From: Bacteroidota bacterium
GTDB taxonomy: Bacteria > Bacteroidota > Ignavibacteria > Ignavibacteriales > Ignavibacteriaceae
Direction: 5' to 3'
NCBI GenBank assembly: GCA_022562275.1
Contig: JADFPP010000001.1
Location: 62,001 to 126,000, forward strand
DNA length: 64,000 bases
The position numbers were made by a program, and so were the translations under genes. Shown one piece after another: positions 37,955 to 48,197 of this stretch. The stretch's first letter is position 1. Every line of letters starts with the position of its first letter. The notes below the pieces were generated by a model that saw only the letters and a program-made list of their open reading frames with translations, did no database searches and was not told where the DNA came from.

Positions 37955-40022
37955 CTTGTGCGGCAGTATCTTTATTATCTCGCTGTTTTATCATTTTGTG
38001 AACATGATTAGGAACTTCATCCGAATTTTTTTCGCCATTCTTTTCTGCCTTCTGCCCGTTCTCAGGTATTGGAGGAAGTTCTTCTCCTTTTATAATAGTG
38101 TCTATTTCTTCTGCGTCCAATATTTCTCTCTCCAACAATTCCTTCGACAGTTTATGAAGCAAATCAATATTGTCTTTCAATATCTTATCAGCTCTCTCCA
38201 TACCTTTTTTTACAATCAATCTTACCTCTACATCAATTTCAATGGCCGTATTTTCACTATAATCTCTATGTTTTTGAATTTCACGACCAAGAAATATTTC
38301 TTGTTCTTTTGCACCGTAGCTCACTGGACCTAATTTCTCACTCATACCCCATTCGCATACCATCTTACGTGCAATGTTGCTGGATTTTTCAATATCATCA
38401 CCTGCACCGGTTGTATAGTGATTGAATATAAGCATTTCCGCAGCTCTGCCTCCTAAAGCATACGATATGATTGCTTCAAGATATTCTTTGGAATAAGTGT
38501 GTTTCTCATCTATTGGGAGATAACTTGTAACACCAAGAGCCCTGCCGCGTGGAATAATAGTTACTTTATGTACAGGATCGGCTTCGGGAATCATTCTTGC
38601 AACAAGCACATGACCAATCTCGTGATAAGCTGTTGTTTTCTTTTCCTCTTCAGATATGATAAGACTTTTTCTTTCCATGCCCATCATTACTTTATCTTTC
38701 GCTTCTTCAATGTCAATGCTTTCAACTTTTTTCTTGTCTTTGCGTGCAGCCAAAAGGGCAGCTTCATTAATAAGATTTGCTAAATCAGCACCTGATAACC
38801 CCGGGGTACCTTTTGCTATCACTTCAAGATCTACATTCTTGTGTAACGGAATATTTCTTGTATGAACTTTTAGTATTCCCTCACGTCCTTTCACGTCCGG
38901 TCTATCAACAACGATCTGCCTGTCAAATCTTCCGGGTCTTAATAAAGCAGGATCAAGCACATCCGGACGGTTGGTAGCTGCTATGATTATAACTCCAATA
39001 TTTTGTTCAAATCCATCCATTTCAACAAGCAATTGATTGAGAGTCTGCTCACGTTCATCATGCCCCCCGCCAAGACCTGCTCCTCTCTGCCTGCCCACAG
39101 CATCAATCTCATCTATAAATATTATGCAGGGTGCATTCTTTTTACCCTGTTCAAACAGGTCTCTAACCCTGCTGGCACCAACACCAACAAACATTTCAAC
39201 AAAATCGGCACCACTTATAGCGAAAAACGGTACACCCGCTTCACCTGCAACAGCCCTTGCAAGTAAAGTCTTCCCGGTTCCCGGAGGTCCTAATAAAAGA
39301 GCTCCTTTAGGAATCTTTCCACCGAGTTTTTGAAATTTAGAAGGTTCTTCCAAGAATTCAATAATTTCCTGAAGTTCTATTTTTGCTTCATCTGCACCGG
39401 CAACATCTTTAAATGTTACTTTATGATCGGATTTGGATATTAGCTTTGCTTTACTTTTTCCAAAGGAGAAAATTCCACGTGGGCCGCCGCCGCCTTGTCC
39501 CTGCATTCTTCTCATTATTATTATCCATACTGCAATAATCAGTATCCAGGGAAGAAAACCTATAATTATATTTAACCACTCATTCGATTCTTTATCGAAG
39601 GAGTAAACTATTCCTTTCGCTTTCCATTCAGCTTCCTGGTCTTTTAGTATCGGCTCAGGAATGTAAACAGAGATGGCTTTAACTTTTTTAGGTTTGTCAT
39701 TAATTGTAATTGTAGTTTCCGATGTTAATTCGGCAGTAAAGTAATAGTCGTTAATATCAGATTTTGTAATTTTAGCTTCAGATATTTTATCGGGATCATT
39801 AAGCAATTTTTCGTAAGCATCGAAAGGAATTTCTACAAAGTTTTCCTGTCCTGTTCTAACCATTTGCATAACAATTACTGCAGCAACTATTACAGCTCCC
39901 CAACCAAATACCATCCTGATGATCTTCGACCAATCAAAATCTCCATCCGGTTTCTTTTGACTGCCGCCTTTAGGAGATAACGGGTTGTTTTTATTACCTT
40001 TCTTACTTTTATTATCAGACAT
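37941..40022 (-). CDS. ftsH: ATP-dependent zinc metalloprotease FtsH
   Basis: Membrane-anchored AAA+ protease degrading misassembled membrane proteins and some regulators. From the chosen start there are two transmembrane helices (about 33-53 and 150-170). The Walker A motif is GPPGTGKT (245-252), with Walker [15 protein letters not shown] and the [13 protein letters not shown] pore region. The zinc site is HEIGH (467-471). The 693-residue length is normal for the Bacteroidota type, with a charged C-terminus. The ATG at 40022 is preferred over 40076 because AGGAAA lies ~6 bases upstream and the longer form would overlap hpt by 14 bases with no signal. Conserved neighbour of hpt and tilS. Confidence 0.97.
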   Translation of the reverse strand: MSDNKSKKGNKNNPLSPKGGSQKKPDGDFDWSKIIRMVFGWGAVIVAAVIVMQMVRTGQENFVEIPFDAYEKLLNDPDKISEAKITKSDINDYYFTAELTSETTITINDKPKKVKAISVYIPEPILKDQEAEWKAKGIVYSFDKESNEWLNIIIGFLPWILIIAVWIIIMRRMQGQGGGGPRGIFSFGKSKAKLISKSDHKVTFKDVAGADEAKIELQEIIEFLEEPSKFQKLGGKIPKGALLLGPPGTGKTLLARAVAGEAGVPFFAISGADFVEMFVGVGASRVRDLFEQGKKNAPCIIFIDEIDAVGRQRGAGLGGGHDEREQTLNQLLVEMDGFEQNIGVIIIAATNRPDVLDPALLRPGRFDRQIVVDRPDVKGREGILKVHTRNIPLHKNVDLEVIAKGTPGLSGADLANLINEAALLAARKDKKKVESIDIEEAKDKVMMGMERKSLIISEEEKKTTAYHEIGHVLVARMIPEADPVHKVTIIPRGRALGVTSYLPIDEKHTYSKEYLEAIISYALGGRAAEMLIFNHYTTGAGDDIEKSSNIARKMVCEWGMSEKLGPVSYGAKEQEIFLGREIQKHRDYSENTAIEIDVEVRLIVKKGMERADKILKDNIDLLHKLSKELLEREILDAEEIDTIIKGEELPPIPENGQKAEKNGEKNSDEVPNHVHKMIKQRDNKDTAAQDDSH

Positions 40023-40062
40023 AAAAAATTTCCTGTTAATTAATTTCATCATTTCCTTACTA

Positions 40063-40632
40063 CTAAGATTCTTCACTCAGCACATAAATCGATCTTAAAT
40101 TTCGATATTTTTGAGCATAATCAAGCCCATAACCAATCACGAATTTACTTAGAATATTAAAACCAATATAATCAATTTTTACATTATATTTAAGGCTGTC
40201 CGGTTTCAGCAACAGTGATACAACCTTCATACTACTTGGATTTTTCTCCGAAAACAGTCCCTCTATATATTTTATTGAAAGCCCGGAGTCAACTATATCT
40301 TCAACTATAATTATATCTCTTCCATTCACATCACAATTTAACTCTTTAAGCAGGCGTACTTTACCAGATGACAATTTTTCATCCTCATAGCTTGATAACT
40401 TAAAGAAATCAACTTCACAATCAATGCTAACACACTTAATCAAATCCGCCATAAAAATAAATGAACCATTTAATACTCCAATAAACACTGGAACGCTTTC
40501 TTTATAATCTTTTGATAGCTGTTCACCAAGCTCAACAATTCTTAATTGTATCTGATCTTCAGTTAACAAAGGAACAAAAACTTCGCTGCCAACAAGTATT
40601 TTTTCTCTTGGTTCTTTAATTAGATCAGACAC
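40063..40632 (-). CDS. hpt: Hypoxanthine phosphoribosyltransferase
   Basis: Purine salvage enzyme converting hypoxanthine (and often guanine) to the nucleotide with PRPP. The PRPP motif is [13 protein letters not shown] at ~96-108. The flexible-loop region [23 protein letters not shown] and the C-terminal [26 protein letters not shown] are typical of Hpt. Length 189. It overlaps tilS by 13 bases and is followed by ftsH, the classic tilS-hpt-ftsH order known in many bacteria. Confidence 0.95.
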   Translation of the reverse strand: MSDLIKEPREKILVGSEVFVPLLTEDQIQLRIVELGEQLSKDYKESVPVFIGVLNGSFIFMADLIKCVSIDCEVDFFKLSSYEDEKLSSGKVRLLKELNCDVNGRDIIIVEDIVDSGLSIKYIEGLFSEKNPSSMKVVSLLLKPDSLKYNVKIDYIGFNILSKFVIGYGLDYAQKYRNLRSIYVLSEES

Positions 40633-41990
40633 AGTTCCACTACCTTTTTTGTTTTCTTTGTAATTTTGTAGCGGTTATCAATTCTTATACCAACAACCCA
40701 AACTATCTTGCCGGAATTCGTTAACACTAATTGTTCTTTTTTCTTATGTGATTCAATTTTTTGTTCACTCAGAAAATCCGAAACCTTCTTTGAATTCTTC
40801 ATTCCCAACGGATAAAAACGATCGCCATCTTTCCATTTTCTTATGATAAAATTATCATTCAATTTATCTCCCGCAATAAATTCTGTTCTGCTTGATGTAC
40901 TAAACTTGAATTCTGTTCCATTTATTTCTTTTACGCTTAAAATTTTGTTTTCGAATTGCTTTTTATCACCAATTTTTAATTGAACTTGGTTACGATGATT
41001 TCTTTCCAATTTTTTCAAATAAATGATAATTGAATCTCTTTCTCTGATTGCATTTATTCCATTAGACAATTCAATCATTTTTCCCGGTTGTTTATTGATC
41101 AACTTCTTCAATTCGGATATATATTTATTTTCTAATTTCTTTTTAAAATATTTTTGTACTATTGCTCTAAAAAGATCACCGTACAAAAGAGTATCACTTT
41201 CTTCTAGTTTCTTTAGATTTATTATTAAACTTTTCTGTTGGCTGAGCACAACATCATTTATTGTAATTTCAATTTGTTTATCAATATAGGAAGAAATATT
41301 TTTTACTATTTCAGAAGATTTTAGTACAGCATTATCAAACTGTGGATTGAGCTTTCGTTTGATGAGAGGAATGATCTCGTTTCGTAAATAGTTTCTCTGG
41401 TAATCGCTTTCATAATTACTCCTATCAGTACGATACGCTATTTTTTTCCTTCGCAGATAATCCATTATTTCATTCTTAGAAAGAACAAGAACCGGTCGGA
41501 TAATTTTATCCCTCTTTTCAGGAATACCGGACAATCCTTTTAAGCCCGCACCTTTAATTAAATTTAATAATACCGTTTCGGAATTATCATCAGCAATATG
41601 AGCTGTGGCAATTTTTGTAAAGTTTTTTTTATCAGCAATTTGAAACAGTTCTTTGTATCTCAGCTCTCTCCCTGCTTCTTCAATGGAGATTTTCTTTCTC
41701 TTTGCAAAAAGTTTCACATTTTTTGATGAAGAGAAAAACTGAATCTTTTTTTTATTTGCCAGTGCTTTACAAAATTCTGCATCAAGATCAGATTCCTTTC
41801 CTCTCAGATTATGGTTCAGATGAAAAACAGCTATATTTATTTTAAACCTTCGTTTATACTTAAGAAGAAATTCAAGCAGAAAAACAGAATCCGGTCCGCC
41901 GCTCAATGCTACTAAAATCCTATCGTTTTCTGATATCAGTTTCCTTTCAAGAATAAATTTTACGACTTTTTGCTCAATCGTTTTGATCAT
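40620..41990 (-). CDS. tilS: tRNA(Ile)-lysidine synthase
   Basis: ATP-dependent enzyme that puts lysidine at C34 of tRNA-Ile(CAU), changing its codon and amino-acid identity. The PP-loop is LVALSGGPDSVFLLEF (SGGPDS 30-35 from the chosen start). HLNHNLRGKESDLDAEFC and ATAHIADDNSETVLLNLIKGAGLKGLSGI follow, and the C-terminal domain ends DRFYPLGM..KVSDFLSEQKI. Length 456. The frame opens with an earlier TTG, but the ATG at 41990 is chosen: the region upstream is a 28-bp tandem duplication containing a second, out-of-frame ATG. Overlaps hpt by 13 bases. Confidence 0.94.
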   Translation of the reverse strand: MIKTIEQKVVKFILERKLISENDRILVALSGGPDSVFLLEFLLKYKRRFKINIAVFHLNHNLRGKESDLDAEFCKALANKKKIQFFSSSKNVKLFAKRKKISIEEAGRELRYKELFQIADKKNFTKIATAHIADDNSETVLLNLIKGAGLKGLSGIPEKRDKIIRPVLVLSKNEIMDYLRRKKIAYRTDRSNYESDYQRNYLRNEIIPLIKRKLNPQFDNAVLKSSEIVKNISSYIDKQIEITINDVVLSQQKSLIINLKKLEESDTLLYGDLFRAIVQKYFKKKLENKYISELKKLINKQPGKMIELSNGINAIRERDSIIIYLKKLERNHRNQVQLKIGDKKQFENKILSVKEINGTEFKFSTSSRTEFIAGDKLNDNFIIRKWKDGDRFYPLGMKNSKKVSDFLSEQKIESHKKKEQLVLTNSGKIVWVVGIRIDNRYKITKKTKKVVELCLI

Positions 41991-42022
41991 ATCTTTTTTG
42001 CTCAATCGTTTTGATCATATCT
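41967..42022. repeat. 28-bp tandem duplication over the tilS start
   Basis: Two adjacent 28-bp copies (41967-41994 and 41995-42022) of a unit containing GCTCAATCGTTTTGATCAT. On the minus strand each contains ATGATCAAAACGATTGAGC. The inner copy is the tilS start; the outer copy opens a 14-codon frame that ends inside tilS. See findings. Confidence 0.85.
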
Positions 42023-42164
42023 CTTGTTAGAAGTAAGATTCATTGTACGATGTGTTATTATAGATAATTATTTTGATGTTTAACTTAACAAAAACTCAAT
42101 GGAAATTAATTAAGAGAACTAAACAGCGGAGAATTTTGTGATGTATTATAAGATATTAAGGATA

Positions 42165-42641
42165 TTACTCAATACTTAATATTTCAAATTCAAGTAAGCC
42201 TGCCGGTGCATTAACTTTAACTTTTTCGCCAAGTTTTGCACCTATCAATCCTTTACCAACGGGTGATGTAACAGAAATTTTGCCCTGCTGAAAATCTGAA
42301 TCTTCAGGTGAGACAAGGACATAATCAAAAGTTTTTTTTGTTTTAAGATTTTTAATCTTCACCTTCGATAAAATATGTACTTTATCATTAGAAAATTGAG
42401 ACCTGTCAATCACTCTTACACGTGAAAGCATATCTTCCATTTTACTTATTTTTAATTCAAACAAACCCTGTTCTTCCTTCGCTGCATCGTATTCTGCATT
42501 TTCAGAAAGATCGCCATGTGCCCGTGCAGTTGCAATTTTATTAGCTATTTCTTTTCTGCCGGTAGTCTTCATTTTTTTTAATTCTTTTTCTATTTCAACT
42601 AATCTGTCTTTAGTTAAGTACACAAATTTTTCCGGAGACAT
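42165..42641 (-). CDS. greA: Transcription elongation factor GreA
   Basis: Binds the RNA polymerase secondary channel and triggers cleavage of backtracked RNA. The N-terminal coiled coil has YLTKDRLVEIEKELKKMKTTGRKEI and the acidic tip DLSENAEYDAAKEEQ, where the catalytic acidic residues lie. The C-terminal FKBP-like domain follows with SPVGKGLIGAKLGEKVKVNAPAG. Length 158 is normal. Stands alone; an unrelated terminator lies just upstream of its leader. Confidence 0.97.
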   Translation of the reverse strand: MSPEKFVYLTKDRLVEIEKELKKMKTTGRKEIANKIATARAHGDLSENAEYDAAKEEQGLFELKISKMEDMLSRVRVIDRSQFSNDKVHILSKVKIKNLKTKKTFDYVLVSPEDSDFQQGKISVTSPVGKGLIGAKLGEKVKVNAPAGLLEFEILSIE

Positions 42642-42666
42642 ATAATTTTTCTATTTAGTAAATGTT

Positions 42667-42708
42667 TTAAAAAAAATTGCCACCGTCTCGTTATATCAGG
42701 ACAGTGGC
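42667..42708 (-). terminator. Rho-independent terminator after the M1 peptidase gene
   Basis: On the minus strand GCCAC...GTGGC (42704-42708 with 42679-42683) closes a stem with an A/C mismatch followed by three more pairs, then TTTTTTTT. It ends the M1 peptidase transcript ~90 bases after its stop and lies just before the greA leader. Confidence 0.8.
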
Positions 42709-42795
42709 ATGGTAAAAATATATATTTGGTGGAATGATGTCAAGACATTTGATTATTATACACGTAATGTAATATCCAGCCAGCTTTACAATAAT

Positions 42796-44760
42796 TTATT
42801 TTAGATAAATCATCTTCCTCGTCTGAATGAATTTGCCAGCATTCAAAGTATAGAAGTATATTCCGCTTGACAGGTTACTTGCATCAAATTCAATTTCGTA
42901 ACTTCCTGCCTGCATTTCTTTATTAACAAGTATAGAAACTTCTTTTCCTAAAACGTTGCAAATCTTCAATTCTACAAATCCGGATTTGGCAATTTGGTAC
43001 TTTATTTTTGTAGATGGATTAAACGGGTTTGGGTAGTTTTGATCAAGAGAATATTCGTTAATTGTTATTTTATCATCAACACCAGTTGTAATGGAAAGAG
43101 TTTTGAGCATCCAATTTCCATAATCGAATTGAAGTCCGAGAGGTCCACCGTTTACATCTATTTCAAAATCCTGAATCAACTGATCATTAAAAATAGTAAC
43201 CAATGTGTCACCATTAGTTGTGCTAATATTAATTTTGATTGGCATTGTAAAGTATTTCGGATTTGTTCTTGGGGTTTGTTCAATGTTTATATGAACTCTC
43301 CAAACATCTCCACCAATTTCGTTATATGTCCAGGCAACATTATAAATAGGATATTTCTCACCGTATATCCATTCCTGAAAGAAATAATCCAGGGGTTGTC
43401 CGTAAACACTTTCTGCAACTGCCTGAAAATCTTCGGTGGTTGCAACATTGTATGCATAATCCGGATGAGCAGCATAGGTTCGCATAATATCAAAAAATGT
43501 TGAATCGCCGACCACGCCTCTGAGCATATGAAGTACGATGCCACCTTTTGCATAAGTCCTGTTACCGTTAAAAATTTCGCCTATACTGTTTATATTTTGT
43601 ACCCATATTGTACCTTGTGCTTGTTTGGCGTAGTTCATTTCACTTACAATAAACTGATCGTAAGCAGACTGTCCACCAATAGCTTCATAATAAACACCCT
43701 CAGAGTAAGTGGCAAAGCCTTCATTCAACCAGATGTGATGCCAGTCTTTACAAGTGATCATATTTCCAAACCATTGATGTGCCAATTCATGAGCAATTAT
43801 TCCCTGCCCGTAAAATCCCATAGAAGAACATGTTTGATGCTCCATCGCCCCGCCGAACATACCTGTGAATTCCGCATGCCCATATCTCTCATAGATAAAA
43901 GGATACTCGCCATACCTCTGGCTGAATACTTCAATCATTGCCGAAGTCTCATCCAGCAATGCTTTGCGGCTGTTGTTAAATCTTTCGGGATAACTGTAAT
44001 GGGTTATTATCATTGAATCGGTTGATGAATAGTGGTAGTAAGTATCATACTGATGATAATTTGTTATTGCCAGGGAGATGAGGTAATGAACAATTGGATA
44101 TTGTTCCTTCCATTTATAAGTATGAGTACCATCGCCGTTAAGAATAATTTCCTGTATCATTCCGTTTGATACCGGGATCATCGATTGATCGACTGTAATC
44201 CATATGTCGGCAGAATCGACTTTATCTGCCGGAGTATCTTTACATGGCCACCAATCGCTTGCACCGTAAGGTTCACTTAATGTTGAAATTATTGGCTGCC
44301 CGTCATGCGTACCAAATTTAAAACTTGAAAAACCGCTTGTGACGGGAACACCCTGATAAAATACAACAACACTAAATATTTCATTCTGAACATAGACTCT
44401 ATCCAGATCAATTGTCAATTCATTATTACTATGATCAAATGTTGTAGCTGTTCCGTTAAGTAATACTGAATCGACATCCATATTATCTCTCAAATCCAGG
44501 AATAAGTTTGTAATGGAAAGTGTATCCACTCTGGCATTAACAGTAACCGCACCGATTAAATAGTTCGGGGTGTGTGTTAATGTAAGATCAAGTTTATAGT
44601 AAGTTACATCAATTTTAGAATCTCCGGGATAGTTAACTTTTGAAAGTGAAAAAAAATTTGAATGTGCAGCTTTTTCCATCTCAGCAATTCTGTGGTCAAA
44701 TTCCTGAGCAAACAATCCTGTAGTAAGAAATATAACTGTTAAAAAGGTATTGAAAATCAT
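42796..44760 (-). CDS. M1-family aminopeptidase with T9SS sorting domain
   Basis: Secreted zinc aminopeptidase, exported by Sec and then the type IX system. A signal peptide (MIFNTFLTVIFLTTGLFAQ) opens the protein. The M1 domain has GAMEH (304-308, a GxMEN-type substrate motif) and the zinc site HELAH (324-328) with the third ligand Glu347 in WLNEGFA. The last ~80 residues are a Por-type sorting domain: YSLDQNYPNPFNPSTKI, VLGKEVSILVN, AGSYEIEFDASNLSSGIYFYTL, ending KMIYLK. This domain directs outer-membrane translocation and surface attachment or release. Length 654. It has its own terminator. It is the clearest evidence in the window for a T9SS. Confidence 0.95.
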   Translation of the reverse strand: MIFNTFLTVIFLTTGLFAQEFDHRIAEMEKAAHSNFFSLSKVNYPGDSKIDVTYYKLDLTLTHTPNYLIGAVTVNARVDTLSITNLFLDLRDNMDVDSVLLNGTATTFDHSNNELTIDLDRVYVQNEIFSVVVFYQGVPVTSGFSSFKFGTHDGQPIISTLSEPYGASDWWPCKDTPADKVDSADIWITVDQSMIPVSNGMIQEIILNGDGTHTYKWKEQYPIVHYLISLAITNYHQYDTYYHYSSTDSMIITHYSYPERFNNSRKALLDETSAMIEVFSQRYGEYPFIYERYGHAEFTGMFGGAMEHQTCSSMGFYGQGIIAHELAHQWFGNMITCKDWHHIWLNEGFATYSEGVYYEAIGGQSAYDQFIVSEMNYAKQAQGTIWVQNINSIGEIFNGNRTYAKGGIVLHMLRGVVGDSTFFDIMRTYAAHPDYAYNVATTEDFQAVAESVYGQPLDYFFQEWIYGEKYPIYNVAWTYNEIGGDVWRVHINIEQTPRTNPKYFTMPIKINISTTNGDTLVTIFNDQLIQDFEIDVNGGPLGLQFDYGNWMLKTLSITTGVDDKITINEYSLDQNYPNPFNPSTKIKYQIAKSGFVELKICNVLGKEVSILVNKEMQAGSYEIEFDASNLSSGIYFYTLNAGKFIQTRKMIYLK

Positions 44761-45041
44761 ACTGGTCTCCCATGCAACAACAATTATGTAATGTTTATAA
44801 AATAATAATCCGGAATAAAATTGAACCCCTAAAATTTATCCGTATAATTAAATTAAATTCAGTCTTTAAAATTAAACAATTATCAAACAAAAATAGGATA
44901 AATTAATTATAACATTAATTATTAAAACCATATATGGAATCAGTTACAAATAATAATAGAAAAAAATGAGGAGAAATTTAACTCAATCTAAATGAGTTTC
45001 AGTAATTTTGATTTTTGAGATTAAAATTATTTAAGACTGAT

Positions 45042-48000
45042 TTAATTTATTTCCTGTATCCTGCATATAGATCTGAAATTACAATATTTGCATACTTTGT
45101 TTTCCCTATCTTCCAAAGTTGAGAGATTAAATACTCCTCGTGAAATTTCCGCCACAAATTTGTTTATTGATTCAACACATATATTTATCATCTCTTCAGC
45201 CATCGGCACCATATTATTCTTTTCATTCCCTCGCTTTGTTCCTATTTTAATTAACTTCGGTCCAAAATCATTTTTATTAAATTTTAAAGAATAGATCTCC
45301 GAACCGTATGGTTTGAAATCTTTATTCAATTGTGCGTTTATTAATTCTTTTGCCGCATATAAATAAAGAGGAAGCTGTAAGGATAATCCGGTAAGAAGAT
45401 CATTTTGTGTTGGTTTTTTACCAGAGAGTTTATAATCAATAACTTTAATAGTTTTATCATTTTCATTTATATCAACTCTATCGATTTTACCTCTTACTTT
45501 TACATTGCCAATTTTAAACTCTTCTACTGGAAAAGGATTATCGCCTGATAATGTTTCTGCTTTACCAAATTTAAGCTCAAAATACCCCGGTATAAATCCA
45601 TCAGTATTATTTCTTTCATTAATTAAAAATTTATAAAGAATTGAATTTTTTTTATCGCCGCCAATACCAAGTATCTTTTCTTTTTCATAAAAAGTAAGTG
45701 CCGAATTTAAATGAAGCTTATCAATAGCAACGGAAGCAATTGCAAATAATAGTTTTTCAGCATCAGTAAAATCTTTATCATCACATTCCTGCAGCACAAT
45801 ACCTTTTTCCCTTAATTCAGTGTAAAATTTATAAAGAATGATATGAAGCAAACTGCCTAATTCAAATGCTTCAATTTCTTCAGTTGGTTCTTCAATAGTA
45901 TTGAGATGAAGAACACGTTCTGCAAAATATTGATAGGGGCACTTAGCATAGCTTTCTAATTGTGTAACTGAATATTGTTTATCATTATACTTTAACAATT
46001 CATCCTTTAACTCTTCGGAAAGATCATCAGTTAGTATTCCACTATAAGATGAACCTGCAAACGGCTCATCTATTCTTGAATGATTAATTTTGATAGCTGC
46101 TTTTATTTTTTCTAAATTAAAACTTTCATTACACGGAATTGAAATTTCCGTTTCATTCCTGCCAATTACCTTACCAGTATATTCTAAAAGCTCGTATTGG
46201 GAAAATACTGTGTCATCATAATCCTCCGATGTTTTTTCAGAGATTTCAAAAGCATTTTTAAATTCAAGAAGAAAATTAGATTCAACAAGATCTTTTCTAT
46301 CATCTGTTTGCGGTCGTGTAAGATAAAGCCCTTTTTCCCACGAACAAAGTGCCTGGTAAAAATGATATCTTTCTTCGGTCTGATGTTTTAATTCTTCTTT
46401 TAAAAAAGAACCCGAGAAAAAAATTTCCGGGGTGAAGCGCGTGGGGAAATCACCATCAGTTAAGCCGGCAATAAACAAGTAATCAAATTGCAGACCTCTT
46501 ATCTCATTTAAAGTCGTGACCAGCACTCCATACCCCGGTTTCTCTTTGATATTAAATCTGCTGAATGAAGCAATAGTTCGCAGCTCGCTTAAGAAAAATT
46601 TAAGAGGGAATTTTTTCTCTGTTCCATATTCACTTTTCAGCAAATCCACTAATTCTTTGATGCTGAGTATGAAAGTAGTTAGTGCCTTTATGTCTTTTTC
46701 AACAGTGTCTTCAGATCCGTTCAGGATTTTTATATGCATTCTAAGGTTGTAAATCATTGCACGAATGTTTTTATAGAAAGAATTCAGCGTCATTCCATTT
46801 TCAAATGGTTTTAGTATAGAATGGATCATTTCAATATCGGAAATTGCTTTTTCATAATTTACATTATACCGTTTCATTTCATCGAAAGATTCATCACCAT
46901 ACTGCTGTTCGATGATTGCATCATTAAGCCTGTTCTTCCAATTGTTTAGACCGGAGATTATTTTTAGTTCTACTGATGCTTGTAATAAATTGCTAAGATC
47001 AACATCGGTGATCTCAATGATATTGCTGCTTAAGGATCTGAAAATATTCTTGTAGTAAAAATCATTTTCTAATATCTCGAGTAAATTTATTATTGATATA
47101 ATTGGCGAAGAAGTACTTAGTGAAAACCTGTCTGTTAAGTTAAACGGAATACCGAAGCTGTTAAATTGATCTCGGATAATTGGTGAATATGGTTTTATCA
47201 GGTTGAAGGCAACACATAATTTGTTCGGTTCTACTTTTTTCTCAATAATTATTTTTTTTATCTCTTTTGCAATCAAAGCAATTTCATTTTCTCTATTGAA
47301 TGCGGTAATCTCAGTTATTCTTGATTTAAAGCGTGCTGTCTTCTTTGCTTTCTTAGAACTGAACAATTTTTGCTTTACATTTTCTATAAACTCCGTTTGC
47401 TCAACAAATGAAAGATCTTTAATTACATTAAATCCTTTCCCTTCAAGCTTGTTAAAACACTTATCCAGGTGAGAGAACATAACCGGGTTATACTTGTAAT
47501 AATCGAAGTGCAGGTACAGATCAACATTGTCCAGGTCGGCAGATGAATTTATAATTTCTATCTCCGGTATTGTAAATTCATCAAAGCCATTAATAATTAT
47601 AGTTTTAACATCAGGAAAGTATTCCTTAAAATTATCTGAATAGTTTTTACTATTTATTTTGTTCAATGCACCGTACACATCCCCAATTTCCATAACCCTA
47701 AAATCAACAAATTTGTTACGATAAATTTTATAGATATTTGCAATATCTTCAGCTTTAATTTTTTCGGTGCCCGAAAGTTTTTCAGATTCCCTCATTAATT
47801 TCTCAGGTGAAATTCCATGCCGCTTATATTCAGATATCACATTTTTAACTCTTTCCAGAGTACCGAAAGGAATATCACCATTATAATTTGAAAAGTATTT
47901 TAGCTTCGTATCCAGGAAACTTTGCTTAAGCAGCACGATTGCAGACTCTTCCCGGACAAGACATTTATTTCCTTCCGGTCCTGAAAAGATCTTAATAGAA

Positions 48001-48197
48001 AAAGAGCCTATAGTTTCAATATTAATTCCGCCTGCTGCATGGAGAGGAGATAAATTTATCAATTCTCTTTTTAAATAACGGATCTTCCTATTGGTAGGAA
48101 CTATAAAAAGAATTTCGTTTAATTTACCTGATTTGATGAGAGAATCTACAAACAGTTCGAGATTAATCTCTTTGATGTCACTCTTGGTCAGGATCAT
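45042..48197 (-). CDS. AddB-like PD-(D/E)XK nuclease
   Basis: Large protein of the AddB/RecB-nuclease type, normally part of a double-strand-break helicase-nuclease with AddA. The C-terminal nuclease shows QLESYAKCPYQYFAE, FELGSLLHIILYKFY, GKIDRVD, VIDYKLSGKKPTQ and QLPLYLYA. A [4Fe-4S] staple is formed by Cys in YAKCPYQ and in VCKYCNFRSICRI. The N-terminus (FIVPTNRKIRYLKREL) resembles the inactive helicase domain of AddB and lacks a GxGKT Walker A. Length 1051. No addA is adjacent; the upstream overlapping gene is a CYTH protein. It may partner with an AddA encoded elsewhere. Confidence 0.85.
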   Translation of the reverse strand: MILTKSDIKEINLELFVDSLIKSGKLNEILFIVPTNRKIRYLKRELINLSPLHAAGGINIETIGSFSIKIFSGPEGNKCLVREESAIVLLKQSFLDTKLKYFSNYNGDIPFGTLERVKNVISEYKRHGISPEKLMRESEKLSGTEKIKAEDIANIYKIYRNKFVDFRVMEIGDVYGALNKINSKNYSDNFKEYFPDVKTIIINGFDEFTIPEIEIINSSADLDNVDLYLHFDYYKYNPVMFSHLDKCFNKLEGKGFNVIKDLSFVEQTEFIENVKQKLFSSKKAKKTARFKSRITEITAFNRENEIALIAKEIKKIIIEKKVEPNKLCVAFNLIKPYSPIIRDQFNSFGIPFNLTDRFSLSTSSPIISIINLLEILENDFYYKNIFRSLSSNIIEITDVDLSNLLQASVELKIISGLNNWKNRLNDAIIEQQYGDESFDEMKRYNVNYEKAISDIEMIHSILKPFENGMTLNSFYKNIRAMIYNLRMHIKILNGSEDTVEKDIKALTTFILSIKELVDLLKSEYGTEKKFPLKFFLSELRTIASFSRFNIKEKPGYGVLVTTLNEIRGLQFDYLFIAGLTDGDFPTRFTPEIFFSGSFLKEELKHQTEERYHFYQALCSWEKGLYLTRPQTDDRKDLVESNFLLEFKNAFEISEKTSEDYDDTVFSQYELLEYTGKVIGRNETEISIPCNESFNLEKIKAAIKINHSRIDEPFAGSSYSGILTDDLSEELKDELLKYNDKQYSVTQLESYAKCPYQYFAERVLHLNTIEEPTEEIEAFELGSLLHIILYKFYTELREKGIVLQECDDKDFTDAEKLLFAIASVAIDKLHLNSALTFYEKEKILGIGGDKKNSILYKFLINERNNTDGFIPGYFELKFGKAETLSGDNPFPVEEFKIGNVKVRGKIDRVDINENDKTIKVIDYKLSGKKPTQNDLLTGLSLQLPLYLYAAKELINAQLNKDFKPYGSEIYSLKFNKNDFGPKLIKIGTKRGNEKNNMVPMAEEMINICVESINKFVAEISRGVFNLSTLEDRENKVCKYCNFRSICRIQEIN

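Noticed and set aside
37956-38333. Plus-strand frames opposite ftsH (37956-39333)
   Set aside because: Antisense shadows of ftsH with no start signals or domain text; ftsH is intact.
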